Assembly (NCBI RefSeq): GCF_021590045.1
Contig: NZ_CP062221.1
Span: 1,488,001-1,552,000, forward strand
Source of the DNA: Cellulomonas palmilytica
GTDB lineage: Bacteria; Actinomycetota; Actinomycetes; Actinomycetales; Cellulomonadaceae
Reading direction: 5' to 3'
Length of the DNA: 64,000 bases
Shown: positions 44,817-54,314 of the stretch, in pieces
Layout of the letters: each line of letters opens with the position of its first letter
Numbering within the stretch: the stretch's first letter is position 1
Notes under the pieces: model-generated
What the model was told of the DNA's origin: nothing
The model's database searches: none
What the model saw: only the letters and a program-made list of their open reading frames with translations
Program-made: the position numbers and the translations under genes

Positions 44817-46109
44817 GTGGGCCGACGCACCCGCAGCCTCGCGGCGCTCGCCGCGGTCGCGGTCGCTCTTCCCCTGGCGGCGTGCGCGGCCGAGTCCGGA
44901 CCGCCGACCCTCACGTGGTACATCAACCCGGACAACGGCGGCCAGGTCGAGATCGCGGCGCGGTGCACGCAGGAGGCGGACGGGGAGTACCGCCTGGCGA
45001 CCGAGGTCCTGCCGCGCGACGCGGCCTCGCAGCGCGAGCAGCTCGCGCGCCGGCTCGCGGCGAAGGACTCGTCGATCGACATCATGAGCCTCGACCCGCC
45101 GTTCATCCCCGAGCTCGCCGAGCCCGGCTTCCTCGCGCCGATCCCGAAGGACGTGGCCGAGAAGGTCTCGGCGGACGTCGTGCAGGGGGCGATCGACGGC
45201 GCGACCTGGAAGGACGAGCTCGTCGCGATCCCGTTCTGGGCGAACACGCAGCTGCTCTGGTACCGCAAGTCGGTCGCCGAGGCCGCCGGGCTGGACCCGG
45301 CGAAGGAGCCGGTCACGTGGCAGCAGATCATGGACGCCGCGAAGGAGCAGGGCAAGGTCCTCGGCGTCCAGGGCGCGAAGGCCGAGTCGCTCACGGTGTG
45401 GGTCAACGCGCTCGTGGAGTCCGCGGGCGGGCACGTCCTGGAGAACCCGGAGGCGCCGGCCGACGAGATCGAGCTGGGGCTCGAGAGCGACGCGGGGCGC
45501 GCGGCCGCCGAGATCATCGGCACGATCGGCCGCGAGGGTCTCGGCGGTCCCGGTCTGCCGACCGCGGACGAGAACGCGACGATGACCGTGTTCCAGCGGG
45601 ACAACGGGTCGTTCATGGTCAACTGGCCGTTCGTGTGGTCGGCCACCAACGCGGCCGTCGACGACGGCACGCTCGACGCCTCGCTCGTCGACGACATCGG
45701 CTGGGCGCTGTACCCCCGGGTCGACGAGGAGGACGAGGCGCGGCCCCCGTACGGCGGGATCAACCTCGGCATCGGCGCGTTCAGCGAGCACGTGGACCTC
45801 GCGCTCGCAGCGGCGCAGTGCATCGTCACCCCCGAGAACCAGGCGGAGTACTTCGCGACGAACGGCAACCCGCCCGCGTCGACGAAGGCGTACGACGACC
45901 CCGCCGTCCAGAAGGCGTTCCCCATGGCGGACGTCATCCGCGAGTCCCTCGAGCAGGCCGCGCCGCGGCCGCAGACGCCCTACTACAACGAGGTGTCCAC
46001 CGGGCTGCAGGAGACGTGGCACCCACCGGCCGCGGTGGACCCGGACACCACACCGCAGGAGTCCACCGACTTCATCACCGCCGTCCTGCGAGGGGAGGCG
46101 CTGCTGTGA
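44817..46109 (+). CDS. Sugar ABC transporter substrate-binding lipoprotein (trehalose/maltose-type, LpqY/ThuE-like)
   Basis: 430 residues. Lipoprotein signal with lipobox LAAC (Cys 23), then a periplasmic-binding-protein fold: LTWYINPDNGGQVEIAARC start, IDIMSLDPPFIPELAEPGFLAPIP, VAIPFWANTQLLWYRKSVAEAAGL, WQQIMDAAKEQGKVLGVQG and PPYGGINLGIGAFSEHVDLALAAAQCIV. It binds a di- or oligosaccharide at the cell surface and hands it to the two permeases encoded next. Overlaps the next gene by 4 bp (GTGA). The gene order matches LpqY-SugA-SugB-SugC. Exact sugar unknown. Confidence 0.9.
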   Translation: MGRRTRSLAALAAVAVALPLAACAAESGPPTLTWYINPDNGGQVEIAARCTQEADGEYRLATEVLPRDAASQREQLARRLAAKDSSIDIMSLDPPFIPELAEPGFLAPIPKDVAEKVSADVVQGAIDGATWKDELVAIPFWANTQLLWYRKSVAEAAGLDPAKEPVTWQQIMDAAKEQGKVLGVQGAKAESLTVWVNALVESAGGHVLENPEAPADEIELGLESDAGRAAAEIIGTIGREGLGGPGLPTADENATMTVFQRDNGSFMVNWPFVWSATNAAVDDGTLDASLVDDIGWALYPRVDEEDEARPPYGGINLGIGAFSEHVDLALAAAQCIVTPENQAEYFATNGNPPASTKAYDDPAVQKAFPMADVIRESLEQAAPRPQTPYYNEVSTGLQETWHPPAAVDPDTTPQESTDFITAVLRGEALL

Positions 46110-47086
46110 CCACGTCCATCCCGCCGGGTGCTGCGGCCGACGCGCGGACCGAGACCACGACGCGGCGCGGGCGCGCGCGGCAGCGGCTGAGCGACCGTGC
46201 GCGCGACGAGGCGCGGCTCGGCTGGTGGCTCGCCGGACCCGCGTTCGTCGTCATGGTCGCCGTGACGATCTACCCGATCCTGCAGGCCTTCTACGACTCG
46301 CTGTTCTCGTACCGCCTGACCGCACCGGGCGACAAGGCGTTCAACGGCGGCCAGAACTACGTCGTCGTGCTGAGCGACCCCGTGTGGTGGCAGGCGTTCT
46401 GGGTGACCGCGCTCATCACCGTCATCACGGTCCTCGTCGAGCTCGTGCTCGGGTTCCTGCTCGCGCTCGTCATGCACCGGGCGATCCGCTCGCTGCGCGG
46501 CGTCCTGCGCACCGCGATCCTCGTGCCCTACGGGATCATCACGGTCGTCTCCGCGTTCGCGTGGTTCTACGCGTTCGACATCAGCTCAGGCTTCGTCAAC
46601 CACTGGTTCGACTGGGTGCCCGGCATCGACCCGGACCTCAACTGGTTCGCCCACCAGGGCACGAGCCTGTTCGTCATCATGGCGTCCGAGATCTGGAAGA
46701 CAACGCCGTTCATCTCGCTACTCCTGCTCGCGGGCCTCTCGCAGGTGGCGGGCGAGCTCGAGGAGGCCGCCGAGGTGGACGGCGCCACGTGGGCGCAGCG
46801 CCTGCAGCGCGTGGTCCTCCCGAACATGAAGGCCGCGATCATGGTCGCCGTCCTGTTCCGGGCCCTGGACGCGTTCCGCATCTTCGACAACGTGTTCATC
46901 ATGACGAACGGCGCGAACGGCACGACCGTGCTGTCACTGCTGGCCTACCGCACGTCGATCGGACGCCTCGAGATCGGGCTCGGCTCCGCGATCTCCGTGC
47001 TGCTGTTCCTGTGCGTCATCGGGATCTGCTTCATCGCGATCAAGCTGTTCAAGGTCGACCTGGCCAGCGCGAGGGGGGAGGGCTGA
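46106..47086 (+). CDS. Sugar ABC importer permease (MalF/SugA-like)
   Basis: 326 residues, six main membrane segments. N-terminal 45 residues are Arg/Thr-rich, then WWLAGPAFVVMVAVTIYPILQAFYDSLFSY opens the membrane part. The cytoplasmic EAA loop that docks on the ATPase is ELEEAAEVDGATWAQRLQRVVLPNM. GTG 46106 overlaps the binding-protein stop and follows GGGGAGG. The stop overlaps the next permease start (TGATG). It forms the channel with the following permease. Confidence 0.93.
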   Translation: MTTSIPPGAAADARTETTTRRGRARQRLSDRARDEARLGWWLAGPAFVVMVAVTIYPILQAFYDSLFSYRLTAPGDKAFNGGQNYVVVLSDPVWWQAFWVTALITVITVLVELVLGFLLALVMHRAIRSLRGVLRTAILVPYGIITVVSAFAWFYAFDISSGFVNHWFDWVPGIDPDLNWFAHQGTSLFVIMASEIWKTTPFISLLLLAGLSQVAGELEEAAEVDGATWAQRLQRVVLPNMKAAIMVAVLFRALDAFRIFDNVFIMTNGANGTTVLSLLAYRTSIGRLEIGLGSAISVLLFLCVIGICFIAIKLFKVDLASARGEG

Positions 47087-47928
47087 TGCGCACGCTCACG
47101 ACCCGCATGAAGGTCTGGTGGGCCGTCATCACCGTCGTCGTCATGGTGTGGGCGCTGCTGCCCGTCGTGTCGATCATCGCCACCTCGTTCAAGCTGCCCA
47201 GCCAGCTCAACCTCGGCACGTTCTGGCCGAAGACGTGGACGACGACGAACTACGAGCAGATCTTCGCCGGCTCCGCGAAGGACCTGTTCCTGCCCGCGCT
47301 GCGCAACTCCATCGGCATCTCGCTCATCGCGACGTTCGTCGCGGTCGTGCTCGCGACGCTCGCCGCCTACGCGATCGCGCGGCTCGACTTCCGCGGCAAG
47401 CGGCTCATCCTCACGACCGCGCTCGGGGTCTCGATCTTCCCCGTGATCTCGATCGTCACGCCGTTGTTCAACCTGTGGCGCAGCATCGGCCTGTACGACA
47501 CGTGGCTCGGCCTGATCATCCCGTACCTGTCGCTCACGCTGCCGATCTCCATCTGGACGCTCGCCGCGTTCTTCCGGCAGATCCCGTGGGAGCTCGAGCA
47601 GGCCGCGCAGGTCGACGGCGCGACGCCGTGGCAGGCGTTCCGCAAGGCGATCGTGCCGCTCGCGGCGCCCGGGGTGTTCACCACCGCGCTCATCGCGTTC
47701 TTCATCGCGTGGAACGACTTCGTCTACGGCATCTCGCTGACCTCGACGTCCGCCGCGCGACCCGTGCCCGCCGCGCTCGCGTTCTTCACCGGCGCGTCGC
47801 AGTTCGAGGAGCCGACAGGCGCGATCTCCGCCGCGGCGGTCGTCGTGACCGTCCCCGTCGTCATCCTGGTGCTGCTGTTCCAGCGCCAGATCGTGTCCGG
47901 CCTGACCCAGGGCGCCGTCAAGGGCTGA
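47086..47928 (+). CDS. Sugar ABC importer permease (MalG/SugB-like)
   Basis: 280 residues, about six membrane segments: VWWAVITVVVMVWALLPVVSIIATSF start, LRNSIGISLIATFVAVVLATLAAYAIARLDFRGKR, EAA loop ELEQAAQVDGATPWQAFRKAIVPLAAPG, then FFIAWNDFVYGISLT (typical MalG W-N-D-F/Y). Translationally coupled to the preceding permease. The operon ATPase follows 15 bp later. Confidence 0.94.
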   Translation: MRTLTTRMKVWWAVITVVVMVWALLPVVSIIATSFKLPSQLNLGTFWPKTWTTTNYEQIFAGSAKDLFLPALRNSIGISLIATFVAVVLATLAAYAIARLDFRGKRLILTTALGVSIFPVISIVTPLFNLWRSIGLYDTWLGLIIPYLSLTLPISIWTLAAFFRQIPWELEQAAQVDGATPWQAFRKAIVPLAAPGVFTTALIAFFIAWNDFVYGISLTSTSAARPVPAALAFFTGASQFEEPTGAISAAAVVVTVPVVILVLLFQRQIVSGLTQGAVKG

Positions 47929-47943
47929 ACAAGGAGACTTCCG

Positions 47944-49215
47944 ATGGCCGCCATCACCCTCAAGGACATCGTCAAGCGCTACGGCGACGGCTTCCTCGCC
48001 GTCAAGGGCGTGAGCCTCGACATCGCCGACGGCGAGTTCGTCATCCTCGTCGGGCCCTCCGGCTGCGGGAAGTCCACGCTCCTGCGCATGATCGTGGGCC
48101 TCGAGGACATCACGTCGGGCGAGCTGAGGATCGGCGACCAGGTGGTCAACGACAAGGCCCCGCGCGAGCGGCACCTCGCGATGGTGTTCCAGAACTACGC
48201 GCTGTACCCGCACCTGACCGTGTTCGAGAACATCGCGTTCCCGCTGCGGCTCACCAAGGGGCAGTTCTCCGAGGACGAGATCCGCGCGAAGGTCGAGCAC
48301 GCCGCGTCCACCCTCGAGCTGCAGGACCACCTGCAGCGCAAGCCCGCCAACCTGTCCGGCGGGCAGCGGCAGCGCGTCGCGATGGGCCGCGCGATCGTGC
48401 GCGACGCGAACGCGTTCCTGTTCGACGAGCCGCTGTCGAACCTCGACGCGAAGCTGCGCGGTCAGATGCGCACCGAGATCGCCCGCATGCAGCGCCGGCT
48501 CGGCACGACGACCGTCTACGTCACGCACGACCAGACCGAGGCCATGACGCTCGGCGACCGCGTCGCCGTGCTGCGCAAGGGCGAGCTGCAGCAGGTCGCC
48601 TCGCCGCGCGGGCTGTACGAGCAGCCCGTCAACCTGTTCGTCGCCGGGTTCATCGGCTCGCCCCCCATGAACTTCCTGCCGGGCGAGGTCGTCGACGGCG
48701 GGCTGCGCCTGCCGTTCGCCGAGGTGCCCCTGTCCGACGACCTGCGCTCGCGGATCGGTGACCGCAAGATCGTCATCGTCGGCCTGCGCCCCGAGCACTT
48801 CGCGGACGCGTCCCTGCTCGAGGACCACAAGCGCGACGCGGGCACCACGTTCGAGACCGAGGTCGACGTCACCGAGTGGCTCGGCTCCGACCTGTTCGCG
48901 TACGTGCCGTTCGAGACGAGCGCCGAGGTCGCCGGGACGCTCGAGGAGCTCGACCGCGACCTCGACGGCGAGGGCCTGCGCACGCAGCTGGTCGTGGCGC
49001 TCGACTCCGAGTCCCGCATCCGGGACGGCGACACCGCGACACTCTGGTTCGACCCCGGCAAGCTCCTGGTCTTCGACCCCGAGTCGGGGGAGAACCTCAC
49101 GTTCGACGCCGACCGCGCGCGGGAGATCGACGAGCAGAACGAGGCCGACCGCAAGACCTCGCTCGAGCGGGCCCAGGCGCGCGAGAAGAAGGAGAGCGCG
49201 GCTGCGGGTCGCTGA
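47944..49215 (+). CDS. Sugar-import ABC ATPase (MsiK/UgpC/SugC family)
   Basis: 423 residues. Walker A LVGPSGCGKSTLLRM, Q-loop FQNYALYPHLTV, signature NLSGGQRQRVAMGRAIV, Walker B FLFDEPLSNLDAKL, switch VTHDQTEAM, then the C-terminal OB-type regulatory domain (FIGSPPMNFLPGEV, IVGLRPEHFADASLLED). This domain is longer than usual and ends in a charged helix. Many actinobacteria share one MsiK among importers; here an ATPase sits in the operon, so it may serve this importer or several. AAGGAG precedes ATG 47944. It ends directly against the convergent PfkB gene with no gap. Confidence 0.94.
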   Translation: MAAITLKDIVKRYGDGFLAVKGVSLDIADGEFVILVGPSGCGKSTLLRMIVGLEDITSGELRIGDQVVNDKAPRERHLAMVFQNYALYPHLTVFENIAFPLRLTKGQFSEDEIRAKVEHAASTLELQDHLQRKPANLSGGQRQRVAMGRAIVRDANAFLFDEPLSNLDAKLRGQMRTEIARMQRRLGTTTVYVTHDQTEAMTLGDRVAVLRKGELQQVASPRGLYEQPVNLFVAGFIGSPPMNFLPGEVVDGGLRLPFAEVPLSDDLRSRIGDRKIVIVGLRPEHFADASLLEDHKRDAGTTFETEVDVTEWLGSDLFAYVPFETSAEVAGTLEELDRDLDGEGLRTQLVVALDSESRIRDGDTATLWFDPGKLLVFDPESGENLTFDADRAREIDEQNEADRKTSLERAQAREKKESAAAGR

Positions 49216-50175
49216 TCAGTCGAGCTCGTCGGCGCGCGGCGGGTTCGCTCCCGCGCGCGAGACCGTGATCGCCGCGATGCGCGCGCACCGGCGCAGCACC
49301 GCCTCGACCGTCGGTGCGGCGACGTCCCGCAGCGCGTCGCGCCGCTGCGCCCCCAGCAGCCCCGCCGACCACAGGCCGTCGACCAGGCCACCCATGAACG
49401 AGTCGCCCGCGCCGACCGTGTCCGCGACCGTCACCTCGGGCGCCGGGACGCGCAGCCGCGCACCCGCCGCGGTCGCGGCGAACGCGCCGTCCCCGCCGTG
49501 CGTCACGACGACGAGCGCGGGCCCGCGCTGCGCCCACTCCTCGGCGATCTCCGCGGGCGCGACGCCCGGGTGCAGCCACGCGAGGTCCTCGTCGCTGACC
49601 TTGACGACGTCCGCGAGCGCGACCATCGACTCGACGTACGCCAGCGCGTGCTGCGGCGAGCCCATGAGCGCCGGGCGCAGGTTCGGGTCGTACGTGACCG
49701 TCGACGTGGGGCGCCGCCGCGCGACCTCGTGCGCGACGCGCGTCGCGCCCGGCTCGATCACCGCGGCGATCGAGCCGGTGTGCACGACGAGGGGCGCGAC
49801 GTCGTCGCCGTCCCACGCGTGCGGCAGGTCCCACTCCAGGTCGAACTCGTACGTCGCGACGCCCTCGGCGTCCAGGTGCGCGGTCGCGAGCGGCGTGCGC
49901 ACCGCACTGCGGTCCCCGGCGAGCACCCGCACGCCCGACGCCGCGAGGTGCCGGCGCACGAGGTCGCCCTCCGCGTCCGCGCCGAGCCACGTGAGCAGGT
50001 CCACCGCGCGCCCCAGGCGGCCGAGCCCGAGCGCCACGTTCGCCGGGCTGCCGCCCGGGTGCTCGTCGCGCGTGCCGTCGGCGCGCTCGACCACGTCGAT
50101 CAGCGCCTCGCCGACGACGAGCGCGCGCTCCTCGGGCGTGCCCGGGTCCGTCCGGGGCGTGGGCTGCGCGCTCAC
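49216..50175 (-). CDS. PfkB-family carbohydrate kinase (fructokinase-like)
   Basis: 319-residue ribokinase-fold sugar kinase. N-terminal [11 protein letters not shown] and [17 protein letters not shown] (sugar site; GGSPAN as in fructokinases). The C-terminal PfkB signature [17 protein letters not shown] holds the catalytic Asp and anion hole. Phosphorylates a hexose, probably fructose or a related sugar. GTG 50175 overlaps the xseB stop (GTGA, 4 bp), so it is co-translated with xseA-xseB. Convergent with the sugar importer, to which it may be linked functionally. Confidence 0.92.
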   Translation of the reverse strand: MSAQPTPRTDPGTPEERALVVGEALIDVVERADGTRDEHPGGSPANVALGLGRLGRAVDLLTWLGADAEGDLVRRHLAASGVRVLAGDRSAVRTPLATAHLDAEGVATYEFDLEWDLPHAWDGDDVAPLVVHTGSIAAVIEPGATRVAHEVARRRPTSTVTYDPNLRPALMGSPQHALAYVESMVALADVVKVSDEDLAWLHPGVAPAEIAEEWAQRGPALVVVTHGGDGAFAATAAGARLRVPAPEVTVADTVGAGDSFMGGLVDGLWSAGLLGAQRRDALRDVAAPTVEAVLRRCARIAAITVSRAGANPPRADELD

Positions 50176-50462
50176 GCGTCCGCGTCCTCGTCGCTCGTCC
50201 CGCGCGCGGCGGCCAGGCGCTCCCGCGCCCCGTCGAGCCACTGCTGGCACCGCGCCGCGAGCGCCTCGCCGCGCTCCCACAGCGCGAGCGACTCCTCGAG
50301 CGACTCGGCGCCGCTCTCGAGCCGCGTGACGACCGCGACGAGCTCGTCGCGCGCCTGCTCGTAGGACAGCCCGGCGACGTCGGCGTTCGCGTCGTCACGG
50401 GTCTCGGTCGTGGCCCCGGGCACCGCCTCGGGTGCGGGGGAGGACGAGGTCTGCTTCGGCAC
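50172..50462 (-). CDS. xseB: Exodeoxyribonuclease VII small subunit
   Basis: 96 residues. The conserved core [52 protein letters not shown] gives the family pattern (V-x-x-L-E-x-G...L-E-x-S-L-x-x-W/Y-E-x-G). N-terminal 30 residues are a variable Ser/Pro/Ala extension. Binds XseA to form the single-strand exonuclease. Separated from xseA by 107 bp and followed by the kinase gene with overlap. Confidence 0.94.
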   Translation of the reverse strand: MPKQTSSSPAPEAVPGATTETRDDANADVAGLSYEQARDELVAVVTRLESGAESLEESLALWERGEALAARCQQWLDGARERLAAARGTSDEDADA

Positions 50463-50569
50463 GTCGGCCAGTCAACCAGACCCGACCCACGCCCGACCCG
50501 CGTCGCTGCGGCTCGCGGTGGGCTCGCGGCCGGGGGTCGCGGGGGGGTGGCTGCTGGTGCCGAGGGGGG

Positions 50570-51811
50570 TCAGGTGTCCGTGACCTGGGCGGCCAGCTCA
50601 CCGCGCGCCACGCGCACGCGCAGCGGATCGCCCACCGCGACCTCGTCGGGACCACGCACCACGCCGCCGTCCGCGCGCTGCACGACCGCGTACCCGCGGT
50701 CCAGCGTCGCGGCGGGGGACAGCGCGCGCACGTGACCCGCGAGCCCCCGCACCTCGGTGTCCGCACGGTCGAGCAGGTGGGCGAGCGTGCGGCGGGCCGC
50801 GTCGCGCAGCGCGAGGACGCGCGTCTCGTGCGCGTCGACGAGCGTGCCGGGGCGGGCGAGCGCCGGGCGGCTGCGCCAGTGGTCGAGCGCGGACTGCTCG
50901 CGCGCCAGCCGCTGCGTGAGCGCGGCGCGCGACCGCAGGCGGGCCTGCGCGAGCCGCGCGCGCTCCTCGGCCACGTCCGGGACGATGCGCTTCGCCGCGT
51001 CGGTGGGCGTCGACGCGCGCAGGTCCGCGACGAGGTCGAACAGCGGCGCGTCGAGGTGGTGGCCGATCGCGCTGACCAGCGGGGTGCGGCACGCGGCGGC
51101 CGCGCGCACGAGCGCCTCGTTGCTGAACGGGAGCAGGTCCTCGAACGACCCGCCGCCGCGCGCCACGACGATCACCTCGACCTCGGGCCGTGCGTCGAGC
51201 TCGGCGACCGCCGCGCTCACCTCGGGCACCGCGCGCGGACCCTGCACGGTCACGCGGCGGATCTCGAACCGCACCGCCGGCCAACGGCCCCGCGCGTTCG
51301 ACACGACGTCGTGCTCCGCGTCGCCCTGCTGCGCGCACACCAGGCCGACGACCGCCGGCAGGAACGGCAGCCGCTTCTTGCGCGACTCGTCGAACAGGCC
51401 CTCCGCGCCCAGCACGCGGCGCAGGTGCTCGATGCGCTCCAGCAGCTCCCCGAGCCCGACGAGCCGCACGTCGTCCGCGGCGAACGCGAGGCTCCCGCGC
51501 TTGAGGTGGTACGTCGGGCGCGCGTGCACGACGAGGTGCGCGCCGTCGCCGACGCCCTTGCCGAGCCGCGCGACGGCCGCCGCGCTCGTCGTGACCGCGA
51601 TCGACATGTCGACGTCCGTGTCGCGCAGCGTGAGGAAGCACGTGGAGTTCCAGCGCTTGAGGTCGAGCACCTGACCCTCGATCCAGACCGGCGGCATGCG
51701 CTGCACGTAGTCCGCGATCTTGGGCGCGAGGTGCCGCACGGGCCACGGCCGGTCGGGCGTGGTGTCCGCGGCCCGCAGGGGCAGCGGCTCGCGCGGTGTC
51801 GTCTCGCTCAC
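50570..51811 (-). CDS. xseA: Exodeoxyribonuclease VII large subunit
   Basis: 413 residues. N-terminal OB fold (about 20-125): WPVRHLAPKIADYVQRMPPVWIEGQVLDLKRWNSTCFLTLRD. Catalytic domain: VVGLVCAQQGDAEHDVV, RGRWPAVRFEIRRVTVQG, VEVIVVARGGGSFEDLLPFSNEALVRA and TPLVSAIGHHLDAPLFDLVADLRASTPTDAAKRIVPD, the strong family block (usual GHE is GHH here). The C-terminal coiled coil and LDRGYAVV follow. Degrades single-stranded DNA in repair. GTG 51811. Confidence 0.95.
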   Translation of the reverse strand: MSETTPREPLPLRAADTTPDRPWPVRHLAPKIADYVQRMPPVWIEGQVLDLKRWNSTCFLTLRDTDVDMSIAVTTSAAAVARLGKGVGDGAHLVVHARPTYHLKRGSLAFAADDVRLVGLGELLERIEHLRRVLGAEGLFDESRKKRLPFLPAVVGLVCAQQGDAEHDVVSNARGRWPAVRFEIRRVTVQGPRAVPEVSAAVAELDARPEVEVIVVARGGGSFEDLLPFSNEALVRAAAACRTPLVSAIGHHLDAPLFDLVADLRASTPTDAAKRIVPDVAEERARLAQARLRSRAALTQRLAREQSALDHWRSRPALARPGTLVDAHETRVLALRDAARRTLAHLLDRADTEVRGLAGHVRALSPAATLDRGYAVVQRADGGVVRGPDEVAVGDPLRVRVARGELAAQVTDT

Positions 51812-51927
51812 GGGACCAGCCTGCCGCACCCGGCCGACACACCGGCGCCCCGGCGTGTCACCAGGGGGCTCGCCGCGGCAGGGTGACGGCGGGCCGAACG
51901 GCCGTTCCCGCGCACGGGGCGAGCGGT

Positions 51928-51933
51928 TATGGT
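51928..51933 (+). promoter_or_regulatory. Leaderless-type -10 (TATGGT)
   Basis: TATGGT ends six bases before GTG 51940, and no ribosome site is seen. Confidence 0.6.
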
Positions 51934-51939
51934 CTGCGC

Positions 51940-53307
51940 GTGCATCGCCGACGGACCCGCCACCCCGCGCGCCGTCTGGCGATCGTCTCCGTGCTCGTGC
52001 TCGCCGTCCTCCTCGGCGGCGCGACCGCGACCACCGCCGCCGCGCGCGCCCAGGCCGCCGCCGCGGCCGTGTCGCAGGGCGAGTCCGCCGCCCGCCGCGT
52101 CGCCGCGTTCTCCGCGGAGCGGCTCTCGCTGCTCGCGGCGCGCAAGGCCCACGAGCTCGAGGTCGCGATCGAGCGCGACCGCGTGCGCCGGCAGATCGAG
52201 CTCGACCGCATGGTCGCGGCCTCGCGCCCCGCACGTTCCGGCGAGGTCGTCGCGACGTTCTCCGGCAACCGGGTGGACGTCGCCCGCACCCCGCCCGAGA
52301 GCGGCTCGCCGCCCATGCAGGTGCTGCGGCGCAGCACGGTCGAGGTCGCGATCGCCGCCGCGGGCGAGAAGCGGCTCGTGACGCTCCAGGTCCCGTCCGT
52401 CATGCGCCCCGGCAAGGGGTCCAACCGGCAGGTCATGGGGCAGTGGCGCGTCGTGTGCGCACCGGGCGAGGGTGAGCCCGGCCGCGTCATCACGAGCGAG
52501 GCCGACGACGGCGACGCCACGAGCTCGAAGAGCACCACGCGCAACCTGCTCGCGTGGGACGCGTCGACCGTGACCGTGCGAACGCTGTTCACCTTCACGC
52601 TCCCCGGGACGTACCAGTGCCACGGCAGCTGGGGCGCGCGCAGCTCGTTCGCGGTCGCCGACGACCGCGTCACGCAGATCACCGCGCAGCCCGGCACGCT
52701 CACGGTGTCCGACGTGCTCAACGACGACGTCGATGCCAAGCAGTGCTTCTGGACGCCCCGGTTCAACAACTCCGGCGCCCTGCCCACGACCTGCGCGTAC
52801 AGCACGCCCCTGCAGGGCGACCAGGCGCGGCTGCTCCCGGGCGGACCCTCCGCGCACGTCAACCGCATGACCGCGTTCGTCGCCGCCCCGACCGACACCG
52901 AGCCCGGCCGGTGGATGCGCGCGTCGGCGACGATCCACGTGACGAGCTGCGCGGCCGAGCAGTACCGCGGCACGTGCCGCGCCGAGGACCGCAAGAAGGG
53001 CACGTTCACGCGGTTCCTCGGCAAGCTCCTGCTGCGCGACGCGAACGGCGACCCGTACCCCGCGTCGTGCGTGCAGCTCGCGGGCAGCGTGCGCGGGTGG
53101 CAGAAGCTCGACGTGTCCGGCAAGGTCCACCACGACCAGCTCCAGTTCGACCTGCGCTTCCGCATCCTGCCCGGGTGCTCGCCCGAGGTCGTGCTCCTCT
53201 CGACGGTGAGCGCGCAGAAGATGAAGGGCGCGACCGCCGGCGAGGTCCACGACCTGTCCTCCCAGATCCTGGTCGTCGTCGACGAGCACGTAGGATCGGG
53301 CAGGTGA
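51940..53307 (+). CDS. Exported or membrane-anchored protein of unknown function
   Basis: 455 residues that I do not recognise. An Arg-rich start ([11 protein letters not shown]) leads to one hydrophobic segment (about 13-35), signal or anchor, then an Ala-rich charged helix (about 36-100, likely coiled coil). A beta-rich region follows (about 105-455) with several Cys that could form disulfides ([55 protein letters not shown]). It is probably an outer-face structural or binding protein. Its stop overlaps the ispH start by 4 bp (GTGA). Confidence 0.7.
   Translation: MHRRRTRHPARRLAIVSVLVLAVLLGGATATTAAARAQAAAAAVSQGESAARRVAAFSAERLSLLAARKAHELEVAIERDRVRRQIELDRMVAASRPARSGEVVATFSGNRVDVARTPPESGSPPMQVLRRSTVEVAIAAAGEKRLVTLQVPSVMRPGKGSNRQVMGQWRVVCAPGEGEPGRVITSEADDGDATSSKSTTRNLLAWDASTVTVRTLFTFTLPGTYQCHGSWGARSSFAVADDRVTQITAQPGTLTVSDVLNDDVDAKQCFWTPRFNNSGALPTTCAYSTPLQGDQARLLPGGPSAHVNRMTAFVAAPTDTEPGRWMRASATIHVTSCAAEQYRGTCRAEDRKKGTFTRFLGKLLLRDANGDPYPASCVQLAGSVRGWQKLDVSGKVHHDQLQFDLRFRILPGCSPEVVLLSTVSAQKMKGATAGEVHDLSSQILVVVDEHVGSGR
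53291..53296 (+). promoter_or_regulatory. Leaderless-type -10 (TAGGAT) for ispH
   Basis: TAGGAT ends seven bases before GTG 53304 and lies inside the 3' end of the preceding gene. ispH may therefore have its own leaderless transcript besides read-through. Confidence 0.5.
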
Positions 53308-54314
53308 CCAACCGACGCGTGCTCCTCGCCGCCCCCCGCGGCTACTGCGCCGGCGTCGACCGCGCCGTGATCGCCGTGGAGAAGGCGCTCGAGCACTACG
53401 GCGCCCCGGTGTACGTGCGCAAGGAGATCGTCCACAACAAGTACGTCGTGGAGACCCTCGCGGCGCGCGGCGCGGTGTTCGTGCACGAGACCGACGAGGT
53501 GCCCGAGGGCGCGCGCGTCGTGTTCTCCGCGCACGGGGTCTCGCCCGCGGTGCACGCCGCCGCCGCGGCCCGCTCGCTGCAGACCATCGACGCGACGTGC
53601 CCGCTCGTGACGAAGGTGCACAAGGAGGCCGTGCGCTTCGCGTCCGACGACTACGACATCCTGCTCATCGGCCACACCGGCCACGAGGAGGTCGAGGGCA
53701 CGCAGGGTGAGGCGCCCGAACACATCCAGGTCGTGAACTCCCCGGACGACGTCGACGGCGTCGTCGTGCGGGACCCCGACAAGGTCGTGTGGATCTCGCA
53801 GACCACGCTCTCGGTCGACGAGACCATGGAGACCGTGCGCCGGCTGCGGGAGCGGTTCCCGTCGCTGCAGGACCCGCCGAGCGACGACATCTGCTACGCG
53901 ACGCAGAACCGCCAGGTCGCGGTGAAGAAGATCGCGCCGATGTGCGACGTGGTGATCACGGTCGGCTCGGCGAACTCGTCGAACTCCGTGCGGCTCGTCG
54001 AGGTCGCGCTCGAGAACGGCGCGCGTGCGTCCTACCGGATCGACAAGGCGTCCGAGATGGACCCCGCGTGGTTCGCCGGCGCGACGACCGTCGGCGTCAC
54101 GTCGGGTGCGTCCGTGCCGGAGATCCTCGTGCGGGACGTGCTGGACGCGCTCGCGTCGTTCGGCTTCGAGGACGTCGAGGAGGTGCGCACCGCGACGGAG
54201 GACCTGATGTTCTCGCTGCCGCGCGAGCTGCGCGCCGACCTCAAGGCGGCAGGCAACGCGCCCGAGCGGCCGCGCCGCGGGACGCGGCGCTCGCTCGACG
54301 TCACGCCGGCCTGA
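53304..54314 (+). CDS. ispH: 4-Hydroxy-3-methylbut-2-enyl diphosphate reductase
   Basis: Last step of the MEP pathway: a [4Fe-4S] enzyme making IPP and DMAPP. 336 residues. Cluster Cys in [24 protein letters not shown] and [11 protein letters not shown]; substrate residues in [22 protein letters not shown] and [15 protein letters not shown]. All motifs are present and the length is normal for Actinobacteria. It would feed the isoprenyl synthase seen at 26061. Its end overlaps the convergent rmuC gene by 14 bp. Confidence 0.97.
   Translation: MTNRRVLLAAPRGYCAGVDRAVIAVEKALEHYGAPVYVRKEIVHNKYVVETLAARGAVFVHETDEVPEGARVVFSAHGVSPAVHAAAAARSLQTIDATCPLVTKVHKEAVRFASDDYDILLIGHTGHEEVEGTQGEAPEHIQVVNSPDDVDGVVVRDPDKVVWISQTTLSVDETMETVRRLRERFPSLQDPPSDDICYATQNRQVAVKKIAPMCDVVITVGSANSSNSVRLVEVALENGARASYRIDKASEMDPAWFAGATTVGVTSGASVPEILVRDVLDALASFGFEDVEEVRTATEDLMFSLPRELRADLKAAGNAPERPRRGTRRSLDVTPA

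Noticed and set aside
42150..46022. 1290-codon minus frame spanning carbonic anhydrase, the Asn-synthase-like gene and the importer
   Set aside because: Only its C-terminal part (carbonic anhydrase from 42812) is real; the rest is a shadow of genes in other frames.
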